A DNA stretch of 64,000 nt from Bacillus sp. F19. GTDB lineage: Bacteria > Bacillota > Bacilli > Bacillales > Bacillaceae. The notes below the pieces were generated by a model. The model searched no databases, was not told where the DNA came from, and worked only from the letters and a program-made list of their open reading frames with translations. Each line of letters starts with the position of its first letter. Position 1 is the first letter of the stretch. Shown one piece after another: positions 17,599 through 26,251 of the stretch. The DNA lies in the NCBI GenBank assembly GCA_023823795.1, contig CP085710.1, positions 1,080,001 through 1,144,000 on the forward strand, read 5' to 3'. The position numbers and the translations under genes are program-made.

Positions 17599-18480
17599 CT
17601 ATCCAATGTATCTCCAGAACGTACCGTGCTTCACTGGCACGCGCTCAACCTTTTGAGAAAGCAAATACTTTTTCATTTCCTTTTCCGCGTCTTCTGCCGT
17701 CATATTGTAAACTGCCGCAATCTCTGCTGTAGCGACAAATTGAAAATAGCTTAAAAAGATTTCAAGCGGCGGAGCTTGAGATGGCTTCGGTACATCCCCG
17801 AGCATTTCCGATAAGATGCCAACATACATTTCATAAGAATAATACCCGCTGATTTTCAGCCCTTCCTGATCGACATTCTGATTAAAGAAAGTGAGTGTAG
17901 GGTTTTCCTGAACGTCCATTTCCACAGATATTTTTAAATCGCATTGCAGTGCTTTGGCGGCACTGGCTGAATGAAGATCTTTTACAAACTCATCAGCGTC
18001 AAGGCCGACTTCCTGTGCAATTTGTACAAGAACTTTTTCTTCTGCAATATTCTTTGTTTGAAGAAATAAGACTTCCTGAAGTTTCCGCAAATAACGGATA
18101 CCTGCTTTTCGGCCCTGAAGCTCTGCTGATTTTATCGCAAGCGAAGCTGCAAATGGAGATGAAATCGAACTTTCAGATCTTAGTATCCCATCACAGGACA
18201 TCCCTGTTAAACTGGCTGTTTTTTCCCATGCTCGCGCAAGATTTGCCGGATTTTTCCGTTTCAGCTGGTTAAGCGTTTTGATGCGTCCGCTGATGATATG
18301 TTTTAATGTAAAGAATCTTCCATATTCAATCAGCAGTTTTTTTATGATCGGTTCAAGTGCCCAGCAGTCAGGGCATAGTGGATCGATGAACATATAGATT
18401 TCGAGCGGTTTTTTTGAATTGCCCTGACAGTGAGAGAAAAATGGAGCTGATTTTTGATTCTCACCGTGCTGAATCATCAT
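17599..18480 (-). CDS. spxH: ClpXP adaptor protein SpxH (YjbH)
   Basis: 293 aa, DsbA-like thioredoxin fold. The CxxC site is in [14 protein letters not shown] (about residues 32-45). A further Cys lies in the His/Cys-rich N-terminus (SHCQGN), which in the family binds zinc. SpxH targets Spx, encoded at 9497-9898, for degradation by ClpXP. Zinc release or aggregation under stress frees Spx. The start overlaps the yjbI stop (ATGATGA), so the two genes are translationally coupled. A start one codon later is equally possible. Confidence 0.93.
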   Translation of the reverse strand: MMIQHGENQKSAPFFSHCQGNSKKPLEIYMFIDPLCPDCWALEPIIKKLLIEYGRFFTLKHIISGRIKTLNQLKRKNPANLARAWEKTASLTGMSCDGILRSESSISSPFAASLAIKSAELQGRKAGIRYLRKLQEVLFLQTKNIAEEKVLVQIAQEVGLDADEFVKDLHSASAAKALQCDLKISVEMDVQENPTLTFFNQNVDQEGLKISGYYSYEMYVGILSEMLGDVPKPSQAPPLEIFLSYFQFVATAEIAAVYNMTAEDAEKEMKKYLLSQKVERVPVKHGTFWRYIG

Positions 18481-18887
18481 TGCTGAGAACCCTTCGGCTG
18501 CTGTTTTTCATCTGAAGTGTTCACCATGTGCCGGGCTGTCAGTTCCAGCCGTTCAAAAAACCATTCCCGAAATCGTTCATCAAGTTCTAATTCATCCATT
18601 GCTTCTTCCATGCAGGAAAGCCACGCCCCGGCTCTTGCAGGGGTAATTTGAAAGGGCAAATGTCTTGCCCGCAGCATGGGATGTCCATGTTCTTCTGTAT
18701 ATAAAGACGGTCCGCCTAAGTATTGCGTCAAAAATTGCTTTTGTTTTCTAGCTGTTTCCGACAAATCATCTGGAAAAATCGGAGAGAGCAGAGGATGCTT
18801 GTGCACTCTATGATAGAAGGCATCAACCAGCTGCGAAAGTGCATCTTCCCCAATCGCTTCATATGGTGTTGAAAATTGATCAGCCAT
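18477..18887 (-). CDS. yjbI: Truncated hemoglobin YjbI (group II type)
   Basis: 136 aa. The 2/2 hemoglobin fold is recognisable from [18 protein letters not shown] near residue 25 and from the proximal heme region [15 protein letters not shown] near residue 68. YjbI is the upstream partner of spxH. In B. subtilis it has been linked to the oxidised-protein response and biofilm matrix protection. It starts from an ATG with AGGAGAT upstream. The C-terminus ([11 protein letters not shown]) is a polar extension. Confidence 0.92.
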   Translation of the reverse strand: MADQFSTPYEAIGEDALSQLVDAFYHRVHKHPLLSPIFPDDLSETARKQKQFLTQYLGGPSLYTEEHGHPMLRARHLPFQITPARAGAWLSCMEEAMDELELDERFREWFFERLELTARHMVNTSDEKQQPKGSQQ

Positions 18888-19017
18888 GCCTGTGATCTCC
18901 TTTATTAATAAGATAAGCTTATTGTAACAATTGACCTACCATTGCTCAAACAAACTGCCTTGAAAAGTCATGTTATGTTCTAATTATATAATCCAGATGG
19001 AAAATGGCGATAGCCCT

Positions 19018-19100
19018 TTTTTAGTCTCCAGGAGTCTTTGTCCAGTTCTATAGTTTAGATCCAAGGTCAAAAGGGATTTGACGGTGCTTCCGCTTTTCTT
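19018..19100 (+). repeat. Possible decayed copy of the dispersed intergenic repeat
   Basis: Shares only GTCCAG, GGTCAAAAGGGATTTG and the ending GTGCTTCCGCTTTTCTT with the better copies at 20.5 and 52.5 kb. Confidence 0.4.
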
Positions 19101-19131
19101 AGTATATGTGAAGGGCTTCGTTCTATGAAAT

Positions 19132-19183
19132 GAAAAAGGGAGCTGATTTAAAGCCGCTTTCGCTTTAAATCAGCTCCTTTTTT
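19132..19183 (-). terminator. Terminator of the yjbK-yjbJ operon
   Basis: Very long stem (AAAAAGGGAGCTGATTTAAAG with its complement CTTTAAATCAGCTCC and a T run) and a small loop, ending at the yjbJ stop. T tracts on both sides make it bidirectional. Confidence 0.85.
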
Positions 19184-19793
19184 AAGCAAAATAGGAAGAA
19201 GTAATTTTTTGTACGTAATTTTGTGTTTCTTTAAACGGGGGAATGCCGCCGTACTTATCAACATTTCCAGGCCCGGCGTTATATGCTGCAAGAGCAAGTG
19301 GGATTTCACCATTGTATTTCGTAAGCATCTGCTTTAAATACTTCGTTCCGCCTTCAATGTTTTGAACGGGGTCAAAAGAATTCATGACGCCAAGTGACTG
19401 TGCCGTTTTTGGCATAAGCTGCATAAGTCCTGCAGCCCCTGCAGCACTCTTGGCATTAGGGTTGAAGCCCGACTCTTGAGAAATGACAGCTCTGATCAGT
19501 TTCTCATCCATGCTGTATTTGGCTGCCATTTGAGAAATGATGCTGTCAATTGCCTTGCTTGCCGGTTCAGAAGATGTCATACGGACATTTACGTTTACGG
19601 GCGGCATTGTCAAAGGGACGGCAGCTTGCTTAAATTGAGGCTGGACCTCTTCTGTCAGTCCGTCAATATAAGATTGAAAGATATCCTTGAACATGGACGC
19701 AGAGGAGGATTCGGAAGCTTCATCTGTTTCCGTTTGGGACAGGCTGCGTAAAGCCTGAAGCTGCATCAATGCTTTCATATAGTTAATTTCCAC
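19182..19793 (-). CDS. yjbJ: Lytic transglycosylase YjbJ
   Basis: 203 aa from GTG 19791-19793, chosen because AAGGAG is 7 nt upstream. Longer frames would run through yjbK. The SLT domain fills the C-terminal half: catalytic Glu in [18 protein letters not shown], then [18 protein letters not shown], and [19 protein letters not shown] leading to [17 protein letters not shown]. It cleaves peptidoglycan glycan strands to 1,6-anhydro products. No signal peptide is visible from the chosen start, as with some Bacillus SLT proteins, so the export route is unclear. It overlaps the yjbK stop by 11 bp. Confidence 0.9.
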   Translation of the reverse strand: MEINYMKALMQLQALRSLSQTETDEASESSSASMFKDIFQSYIDGLTEEVQPQFKQAAVPLTMPPVNVNVRMTSSEPASKAIDSIISQMAAKYSMDEKLIRAVISQESGFNPNAKSAAGAAGLMQLMPKTAQSLGVMNSFDPVQNIEGGTKYLKQMLTKYNGEIPLALAAYNAGPGNVDKYGGIPPFKETQNYVQKITSSYFA

Positions 19794-20394
19794 TATCAAG
19801 CTCCTTCTCATTAGCGATCTGACGTTTATGATCATAAAAACGTTTAATTTTGTTCGGCGTTGTGCGCAGAGGAATTTGCAGGGAGGCGAGCAGCTCGTGA
19901 AAAGCAAGCAGTCCTTCATCTGCATCCAAGACCTCATATTCAACCTCATAATCCTCTTTATTTATATATCGGCTGTGATCAAGAACAATTAAGCCATTTT
20001 TATAGGTTTTCTCTGCCCGATTTGTGGATAAAGTTCCAAAGAAGGAAATGCTTTCAGAATGAATGCCGAGTAAAAGTATCCGTTCTAAAACCTGGCCTTT
20101 TGGAAGGGCTGAGTCGGATGAAAGAAGCTCTTCCGCTTTTTTGCCTGTGATTTCCTGGTGAGTTTCAAGCAGGCCGACAGGTGCAGGTTCTTTTAATGTC
20201 AGTATGTACCTGCCGTTTTTAAAGCGAATACGCAGGGCCGCACCGTGCTCTTTAAGATGGAATTCCGGCGTATCAAAATAATGGTTTTCCTGGAGTCTGA
20301 AGTCATCATCAGAGATTTGAAAAAAATCAGCCAGGCGGGAAAATTCACTTTCAGTAAGCAGATTTTTATATTCAATTTCAATTTCCTGGGTCAT
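19783..20394 (-). CDS. yjbK: CYTH domain protein YjbK
   Basis: 203 aa. It starts [18 protein letters not shown] with the ExExK signature of the CYTH (adenylate cyclase/thiamine triphosphatase) triphosphate tunnel fold. Further conserved charged strands are [17 protein letters not shown] near residue 55 and a YEVEYEV strand near residue 150. Family members hydrolyse inorganic triphosphate, thiamine triphosphate or similar. The substrate here is not known. First gene of the yjbK-yjbJ pair. In B. subtilis it is likewise near the relQ-nadK group. Confidence 0.88.
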   Translation of the reverse strand: MTQEIEIEYKNLLTESEFSRLADFFQISDDDFRLQENHYFDTPEFHLKEHGAALRIRFKNGRYILTLKEPAPVGLLETHQEITGKKAEELLSSDSALPKGQVLERILLLGIHSESISFFGTLSTNRAEKTYKNGLIVLDHSRYINKEDYEVEYEVLDADEGLLAFHELLASLQIPLRTTPNKIKRFYDHKRQIANEKELDSGN

Positions 20395-20446
20395 GGTTAA
20401 AGTCCTTTCGGTTATCAGATATTAAAGCGTTGCTAATTGATGGTAA

Positions 20447-20716
20447 GCAAAATTGCCTGTCGGCTCTGCTTTTCTTGTTGTCCAGCTACACCGCCCGGCT
20501 CCTCGGCCAGAACGGATCCGCCAGTAAAGGCAAAAAGCGCCTTTTCTGTCGGATCCTTATCTGTCTGCCTGCGCTAAACAGGGCGATTCCGCATTTCAGT
20601 GTTGTCCAGCTCCACCGCCAGCTCCTCGGCCAGAACAAATTCCCTCAAGAAAGTCAAACCCGGACTTTTCGGGTGAATTCTTATCTGTCTGCCCAGCCGG
20701 CTCCGCTTTTCTCTTT
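20447..20716 (+). repeat. Dispersed intergenic repeat, two tandem copies
   Basis: Two copies in the yjbK/yjbL gap. Each has a GTCCAGCTMCACCGCC block, GGCTCCTCGGCCAGAAC, a TCAAACCCGGACTTTT-type inverted core, CTTATCTGTCTGCC and a GCTCCGCTTTTCTT-like end. They are higher in G+C than the surroundings, and I see no real gene in them. Related copies lie at 13331, 21200 and 52452. Elements of this look are common between genes in Bacillus-like genomes. Confidence 0.8.
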
Positions 20717-20809
20717 ATTATGGCAATTTAAAAAACGGTTTTCAATGTTTATCATGCACAGGGTGAATATGATAAAATAGACGTGGAATTGATTTGGAAG
20801 GAGATTTTT

Positions 20810-21193
20810 ATGAAACGAAGAATTGAAGTGAATGAAGCTGTACTTGATCAAGAAAGAATGATACTTAAAGCGATGCCTTTTGAAGAGGATGATTTAAATG
20901 GTTTGACTGCAAAGGGACAGATGCTGGTCGACTCCGATCAATTGGCGTTTATTTACATAATGGATAATAATGAAGATTTTATTTACACAAACCTGCCAGC
21001 TGAGGTTTGGCCGCAGCTGAAAACGGCATTAGACAGCGGGATACCATTAGATCTGAATGTAAACGGATTGACGATTGAGCTGACAGATATCCTTGATGAA
21101 TTATCCTATTTGCTTGAAAATATTAAAGGTAACGCAAACTATGGGGAAGAAATGGAAAAGAAAGTCGTTGAGACATTTGGCTTAAATGACTAA
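20810..21193 (+). CDS. yjbL: Conserved protein YjbL
   Basis: 127 aa from ATG 20810, with AAGGAG upstream. A longer frame from 20783 lacks a ribosome site. It is a soluble acidic protein with no membrane segment and no motif I can name. Its place between yjbK and relQ is what identifies it as YjbL. The function is unknown. It is separated from relQ by a dispersed repeat, so it may be transcribed alone. Confidence 0.75.
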   Translation: MKRRIEVNEAVLDQERMILKAMPFEEDDLNGLTAKGQMLVDSDQLAFIYIMDNNEDFIYTNLPAEVWPQLKTALDSGIPLDLNVNGLTIELTDILDELSYLLENIKGNANYGEEMEKKVVETFGLND

Positions 21194-21199
21194 TACAAA

Positions 21200-21347
21200 A
21201 AAGCATGTCAGATAAAGTTTGCGCATTGACGGCAAGCGGAGTCGCCCAACTCTTGCCAGAACAAATCCGCCAAAAAAGTCTAACCCGGACTTTTCTGCCG
21301 GATTCTTCTGCCATGTCTGAGCTAAACGGGCGCTTGCGCTTTTCTAA
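21200..21347 (+). repeat. Dispersed intergenic repeat copy
   Basis: Same family as 20447-20716: GAGTCGCCCAACTCTTGCCA, AGAACAAATCCGCCAAAAA, TCTAACCCGGACTTTT and GGGCGCTTGCGCTTTTCT. It lies between yjbL and the relQ ribosome site. Confidence 0.75.
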
Positions 21348-21365
21348 ATGACGAGGGGGAAGGCT

Positions 21366-22001
21366 ATGATCGGAAGAAAATGGGAAGTATTTTTAGCACC
21401 GTACCATCAGGCGGTTGATGAGTTGAAAGTGAAGCTTAGAGGGACAAGAGCGCAATATGAACTAGAAGGCAGCCATTCTCCGATTGAATTTGTTACTGGA
21501 AGAGTTAAGCCCATTGCAAGTATTCTTGATAAAGCAAGACGCAAAAATATTTCGCTTGATGCGCTTGAGACTGAAATGCAGGATATAGCTGGCATTCGCA
21601 TGATGTGCCAGTTTGTAGATGATATAAAGCTTGTCGTCGAAATGCTCAGACAGCGGAATGATTTTGAAATCATTGAAGAACGTGATTATATTTCGCAAAA
21701 AAAAGCAAGCGGATACCGCTCCTACCATGTAGTGGCCAAATATCCTGTTCAAACAGTTTCAGGTGAAAAAAGCATTTTGGTGGAAATTCAAATCAGAACG
21801 CTTGCGATGAATTTTTGGGCAACTGTTGAACACTCTCTTAATTACAAGTACAGCGGGAATTTCCCCGAAGACATTAAAATCAGGCTGAAAAGATCAGCGG
21901 AAGCAGCTTTTCTTTTAGATGAAGAGATGTCAAAGATACGCGGAGAAATAAGAGATGCACAAGTCATTTTTTCAAGGAAAACAGAAACGAAAGATAAATG
22001 A
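21366..22001 (+). CDS. relQ: Small alarmone synthetase RelQ (YjbM/SasB)
   Basis: 211 aa from ATG 21366 with GAGGGGGAAGG upstream. It has the RelA/SpoT synthetase fold: VTGRVKPIASILDKARRK near residue 43, DIAGIRMMCQFVDDIK near 73 and the G-loop KASGYRSYHVVAKYPV near 112. The EIQIRTLAMNFWATVEH motif sits near residue 142. There is no hydrolase domain. It makes (p)ppGpp or pGpp by pyrophosphoryl transfer from ATP to GTP/GDP/GMP and works as a tetramer. It forms an operon with nadK and yjbO, the standard arrangement in Firmicutes. Confidence 0.95.
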   Translation: MIGRKWEVFLAPYHQAVDELKVKLRGTRAQYELEGSHSPIEFVTGRVKPIASILDKARRKNISLDALETEMQDIAGIRMMCQFVDDIKLVVEMLRQRNDFEIIEERDYISQKKASGYRSYHVVAKYPVQTVSGEKSILVEIQIRTLAMNFWATVEHSLNYKYSGNFPEDIKIRLKRSAEAAFLLDEEMSKIRGEIRDAQVIFSRKTETKDK

Positions 22002-22022
22002 TGAATAAAGGGGCATGCTGTT

Positions 22023-22817
22023 ATGAAATTTGCGGTCACATCTAAAGGAGATACCGTTTCAAATACATTAATGCATAAGATGAAAGCCTATTTAATGGAT
22101 TTTCATCTCGAATATGATGAGGATAAGCCTGATATTGTGATTTCAGTAGGAGGAGACGGGACACTTTTATATGCCTTTCACCGCTACCGCAGCAGGCTTG
22201 ATAAAACGGCATTTGTAGGAGTACATACTGGTCATTTGGGTTTTTATGCCGACTGGGTTCCGGATGAAATTGAAAAGCTTGTGATTGCGATTGCGAAGAC
22301 ACCATATCAGGTTGTTGAATATCCGCTGCTTGAAGTTATCATCAGACATAATGACGGAGGACGGGAAGCCCGCTATCTTGCCTTAAATGAATGTACCGTG
22401 AAAGCGATTGAAGGCTCTCTTGTCATGGATGTTGAAATCAAAGGCCAGATTTTTGAAACCTTCCGGGGCGACGGTCTGTGCATGTCTACACCTTCAGGAA
22501 GTACAGCTTATAACAAGGCTCTCGGAGGAGCTATTTTGCATCCGTCAATTCCTGCGATCCAGGTTGCGGAGATGGCATCAATCAATAACCGGGTATTCAG
22601 AACAGTAGGCTCGCCTCTTGTTTTGCCGGATCATCATACTTGTTTATTAAAGCCGGTTAATGATGTTGATTTCCAAATCACCATCGATCATTTAACGGTT
22701 CTGCATAAAGACGTAAAATCGATTCAATGCCGCGTTGCCAATGAAAAAATCAGGTTTGCGAGATTCAGGCCATTTCCATTCTGGAAAAGAGTCCGCGACT
22801 CATTTATTTCCGAATAG
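22023..22817 (+). CDS. nadK: NAD kinase
   Basis: 264 aa. The [13 protein letters not shown] motif near residue 44 binds the ATP/NAD phosphates, and [16 protein letters not shown] near residue 157 is the second signature. It phosphorylates NAD to NADP. It is 21 bp downstream of relQ and upstream of yjbO. In B. subtilis this is yjbN (nadF), one of two NAD kinases. The ribosome site is AAAGGGGC. Confidence 0.95.
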   Translation: MKFAVTSKGDTVSNTLMHKMKAYLMDFHLEYDEDKPDIVISVGGDGTLLYAFHRYRSRLDKTAFVGVHTGHLGFYADWVPDEIEKLVIAIAKTPYQVVEYPLLEVIIRHNDGGREARYLALNECTVKAIEGSLVMDVEIKGQIFETFRGDGLCMSTPSGSTAYNKALGGAILHPSIPAIQVAEMASINNRVFRTVGSPLVLPDHHTCLLKPVNDVDFQITIDHLTVLHKDVKSIQCRVANEKIRFARFRPFPFWKRVRDSFISE

Positions 22818-22838
22818 GATCCTGAGAGGAAGATCGTT

Positions 22839-23741
22839 GTGAACGCGTTTCAATTAACATGGACAATCCCTGCTGCAAAAGAAGGCATGCTCATTCGGGA
22901 TTATCTTAAGGAAAAGAATATATCAAAGCGCGCTTTAACAGATATCAAGTTCGGAGGCGGATGCATTTTAGTGAATGGTGAACATGCAACCGTCCGCTTC
23001 GAGCTTAAGTCAGGGGATGAGCTCAAAGTCATCTTTCCTGTTGAAAAGCCAAGTTCAGGCATGCTTCCTGAAAAAGTAAACTTTGGTATTGTATATGAAG
23101 ATGAATGGTGTCTTGTCATTAATAAGCCGCCTTATCTACCGACCATTCCCTCGCGTGAACATCCAGGCGGGACGCTTGCAAATGGTCTGCTCTTTTATTA
23201 CAGGGAAAAAGGGATCGCTTCAACCATTCATGTTGTCAACCGTCTGGATAAGGATACATCTGGGCTAATGCTTGTCGCTAAGCATCGTTTCGCACACTCC
23301 TTGTTTTCTTCCCTTCAAAAGCAGCACGGAATCAAACGGACTTACCTTGCTTTGGTTGAAGGGAAAGTTTTGGTGAAGCAGGGCACAATTTCTGAGCCGA
23401 TCGGCAGGAAAGAGGACAGCATTATAGAACGGACTGTCAGAGATGATGGCAAGCCTGCTGTTACACATTACAATACTATTGCGAATTCAGAATGCAATAC
23501 ACTTGTTTCCCTAAAGCTTGAAACAGGAAGAACGCATCAAATAAGAGTTCATATGTCCCACATCGGCCATCCGCTATGCGGCGACAGTTTATATGGAGGC
23601 AGTCATCGTCTTCTATCAAGGCAGGCGCTGCACAGTGCTGAACTGTCATTTTTTCATCCGTTTCTGGAAAAAGAAATGAACTTCAAGATTGATTTGCCGG
23701 ATGATATCCGATCGGTGATAAATAAGAAAGACTCATGCTGA
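22839..23741 (+). CDS. yjbO: RluD-family pseudouridine synthase YjbO
   Basis: 300 aa from GTG 22839 with GAGAGGAAG upstream. It has an N-terminal S4-like RNA-binding part (about residues 1-85). The catalytic Asp is in VNRLDKDTSGLMLVAKH (about residues 132-148). LKLETGRTHQIRVHMSHIGHPLCG carries the C-terminal RluA/RluD signature (quoted in part: RTHQIRVHMSHIGHP). It converts uridine to pseudouridine, and the exact RNA site is unknown. It is the last gene of the relQ-nadK-yjbO operon. Its stop codon lies inside the stem of the terminator. Confidence 0.92.
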   Translation: MNAFQLTWTIPAAKEGMLIRDYLKEKNISKRALTDIKFGGGCILVNGEHATVRFELKSGDELKVIFPVEKPSSGMLPEKVNFGIVYEDEWCLVINKPPYLPTIPSREHPGGTLANGLLFYYREKGIASTIHVVNRLDKDTSGLMLVAKHRFAHSLFSSLQKQHGIKRTYLALVEGKVLVKQGTISEPIGRKEDSIIERTVRDDGKPAVTHYNTIANSECNTLVSLKLETGRTHQIRVHMSHIGHPLCGDSLYGGSHRLLSRQALHSAELSFFHPFLEKEMNFKIDLPDDIRSVINKKDSC

Positions 23742-23762
23742 GCACGGCATGAGTCTTTTTCG
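23728..23762 (+). terminator. Terminator of relQ-nadK-yjbO, overlapping the yjbO stop
   Basis: Arms GACTCATGC / GCATGAGTC with a 7- to 8-nt loop and TTTTT after it. The yjbO TGA (23739-23741) lies in the loop region. Confidence 0.85.
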
Positions 23763-23877
23763 ATGATTAAAAGTGGGTTTTCGAAAATAAAAAGGATCTT
23801 TTTATCAAATTCTATTTTTCGCAGCTAAATCCGATGATTTCGAAAATAGATTTACTTTCACACTAATTTCAGGCTCT

Positions 23878-24612
23878 TCAATCCATCTCCCGGAACCTTG
23901 ATTCGTCATACGGCAAAGATGATTTGACTGTAACAATCTCTTTTTCAGGATATCTGAGCGCTGTTAAATAACCTCCAAATACTGCTCCAGTATCAATGTT
24001 CACCGTATTGCCGACAAACCGTGCTTTGCGTACAGGTGTATGCCCATAGACAATTAACGGTTTACCTTTGTAAAGCTTTGCCCAGTCTCTTCTGACAGGA
24101 GTTCCGTCAGGGTTAGTCTGGCCGGTTATGTCCCCGTAAAGCACAAATTCTTTTACTTTTTTGTGCGTTTTTCCTATGTAGTCAGCCCTGATTCCTGCAT
24201 GGGCAATGACCAGTCTGCCCTCATCGAGGACATGATAGAGAGGAGATTGATCGTAGAGCTTCATAAAACTCTGATAGACATCCTTTCGCTCTTCTTCTCC
24301 CAATGCTTCGAGTTCTGCCGCTGTCGTTTCTAAACCGTGTGCAACTTGGACTTTGTTTCCGAGCATGTAGCGGTAAAGTTTGTTGCAGTGGTTGCCTGGC
24401 ACATAATATCCTGCTTGGTTCGAAGTGATTTTTATAACGGTCTTGATTACTTTTATAGAATGGGGTCCCCTGTCAGCCAGATCTCCTACAAAAGCGAGTT
24501 TTCTGCTGCTGTGAACAGGATACCCATTATTCCAATCATAGCCAAGCTTTTCCGTAAGCTCGCAAAACTCGTCAAAACAGCCATGAATATCACCGATAAT
24601 ATCAATTTTCAT
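23878..24612 (-). CDS. prpE: Bis(5'-nucleosyl)-tetraphosphatase PrpE
   Basis: 244 aa, calcineurin-like metallophosphoesterase. The motifs [19 protein letters not shown] (residues 3-21), [32 protein letters not shown] and [20 protein letters not shown] supply the metal ligands in order. B. subtilis PrpE splits Ap4A asymmetrically and also acts as a phosphotyrosine phosphatase that affects spore germination. Convergent with yjbO and transcribed from its own strand. The ATG has an AGGACGGG-type site. Confidence 0.93.
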   Translation of the reverse strand: MKIDIIGDIHGCFDEFCELTEKLGYDWNNGYPVHSSRKLAFVGDLADRGPHSIKVIKTVIKITSNQAGYYVPGNHCNKLYRYMLGNKVQVAHGLETTAAELEALGEEERKDVYQSFMKLYDQSPLYHVLDEGRLVIAHAGIRADYIGKTHKKVKEFVLYGDITGQTNPDGTPVRRDWAKLYKGKPLIVYGHTPVRKARFVGNTVNIDTGAVFGGYLTALRYPEKEIVTVKSSLPYDESRFREMD

Positions 24613-24730
24613 CTAAACCCGTCCTCATTTGTCTCTTTTTCTAAGATGATAGCAGATATCTTTAAAGAATCAAAAATATCATATACCTTCATCGTTCCAA
24701 TAAAGAAAGAAAAGAATTCAGGATAAAAGA

Positions 24731-24757
24731 AAAAACCCGTTATGAAAACGGATTTCA
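24731..24757 (-). terminator. Terminator of rodA
   Basis: On the minus strand AAATCCGTTTTCATAACGGG runs into TTTTTTC. One G-U pair in the stem. Confidence 0.7.
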
Positions 24758-25933
24758 TTAGTCAAACATATACTTTCTGGTTCGTGATCTGACATTTAAA
24801 ACAATGCCGATGGCAATCATATAGGTTGCAAGTGAACTTCCTCCATAACTGATAAAAGGAAGCGGGAGTCCTGTAATTGGCAGGAGGCCGACGGTCATGC
24901 CGACGTTTTGGAAAACCTGAAACGTGATCATGCCGATGACTCCTGTGCATAAAAAGCTTCCGAATGGATCGTTGCTCTCAAGTGCAATATGAATCATCCG
25001 GTAGATTAGAAGGAAGAAAAGGGAAATCACGATACTGCCGCCGATAAATCCGAATTGCTCACAGATAATGGCGAAAATAAAGTCTGTATGTCCTTCAGGC
25101 AAGTAAACCTCAAGCTGCTGATAGCCTTTTCCGTAAAGCTCACCCGATCCAATTGCAAGAAGAGATTTGATAAGCTGAAATCCGATATCGCTGGAATATT
25201 CATAAGGATTAAGCCAGCCATAAATACGATCAAGTTTATAAGAATTGGTGTCTAAAATGTACTTGTTGAAGAAATCCGGAAATGTGAAAAAAATAAATAC
25301 GCCTAGAGCGGCAATTCCGGCACATGATAATATAAAGCTGAAGATGATTTTCCATTTAACCCCCGAGACAAGAATTAATGAGCCGATTATGGCGCAAAAG
25401 ACCATTGTCATCCCCGTATCCGGCTGTCTCATCAGCAGGAGTATGGGAGGTGCCGCTGTGGCAAATACTTTACCTAACAGGAGCAGGTCATCTCTGACTG
25501 TATTTGTGGCGTATTTTTCCCGGTGGTCTGTAATGATTTTGCTAAGGACAATAATCATAAAAATTTTCATCAGTTCCGATGGCTGGAAATTACCGATTCC
25601 AGGAAGGGTATACCAGCTTTTTGCACCTTTAATCGGCTCTACAATAGGCGACGGCAGGACTTCAAGCCCCAATAGCAAAACCATCCCAAATCCATATAAA
25701 TACCATGAGAGCTGTTTGAAACGGTCAAAATCAATGACCATTGTTCCGATGACTGCGATAATACCGATGATGTACCATTTAATCTGAAGAAAAGCAAAGT
25801 TTATATTCTGCAATTTTTCGGGTAGAGTAGGTTGGGCACTGCTTATCGCAATGACACTGGTCAGCGCCATTAAAAACATGATAAAAATAAGTGTGTAGTC
25901 TAACTGCTGCTGTGGGGATTTATCTGTGTTCAT
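24758..25933 (-). CDS. rodA: SEDS-family glycosyltransferase RodA
   Basis: 391 aa with about ten membrane segments. SEDS landmarks are the GAKSWYTLPGIGNFQPSELM segment near residue 105 (quoted in part), PEGHTDFIFAIICEQFGFIG with the conserved acidic loop near residue 280, and GLPLPFISYGGSS near the end. The FQNVGMTVGLLPITGLPLPF stretch fits RodA better than FtsW or SpoVE. RodA polymerises lipid II during cylindrical wall growth together with class B PBPs and MreB. It is not at this position in B. subtilis. It has its own terminator and appears monocistronic. Confidence 0.88.
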   Translation of the reverse strand: MNTDKSPQQQLDYTLIFIMFLMALTSVIAISSAQPTLPEKLQNINFAFLQIKWYIIGIIAVIGTMVIDFDRFKQLSWYLYGFGMVLLLGLEVLPSPIVEPIKGAKSWYTLPGIGNFQPSELMKIFMIIVLSKIITDHREKYATNTVRDDLLLLGKVFATAAPPILLLMRQPDTGMTMVFCAIIGSLILVSGVKWKIIFSFILSCAGIAALGVFIFFTFPDFFNKYILDTNSYKLDRIYGWLNPYEYSSDIGFQLIKSLLAIGSGELYGKGYQQLEVYLPEGHTDFIFAIICEQFGFIGGSIVISLFFLLIYRMIHIALESNDPFGSFLCTGVIGMITFQVFQNVGMTVGLLPITGLPLPFISYGGSSLATYMIAIGIVLNVRSRTRKYMFD

Positions 25934-26251
25934 TATGGATCCCTTTCTATTAAAAAACTAATATTGCAATGAATCATATTTTTTTATGAACCACCAAACA
26001 GTGGGGAATAAGCTCCCTGTGAATGAAGTTTCACTTTATCAATCTTAGCGAAAATTGATGAATTTGCAAAGGATTCATTTGTAAAACATCACAAAACATG
26101 CTACCTTATCACAAGGAAAAAACGACTGTACAGAGCGCAAACGCTAGTGCAGTGCATGTTTCTGCATGTAAATAAAATGTATCACAATTTGATGACATTT
26201 TGATGTCTTGGCTTTAATATAGGAACGGATTGGGGAAGGAGGAGACTCTGG
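25934..26251. other. Divergent intergenic region rodA / mgtE
   Basis: This 318-bp A+T-rich stretch was checked for an M-box magnesium riboswitch, because mgtE follows, and none of its conserved stems is visible. A GGGGAAGGAGGAG site precedes mgtE. Nothing else was recognised. Confidence 0.5.

Noticed and set aside
20430-20780. 116-aa ORF between yjbK and yjbL
   Set aside because: It lies fully in two copies of a dispersed repeat and has no ribosome site.
24337-24726. 129-aa plus-strand ORF over prpE
   Set aside because: Antisense to conserved prpE motifs and without a ribosome site.
25934-26251. M-box magnesium riboswitch before mgtE
   Set aside because: None of the conserved M-box stems or loops could be found.
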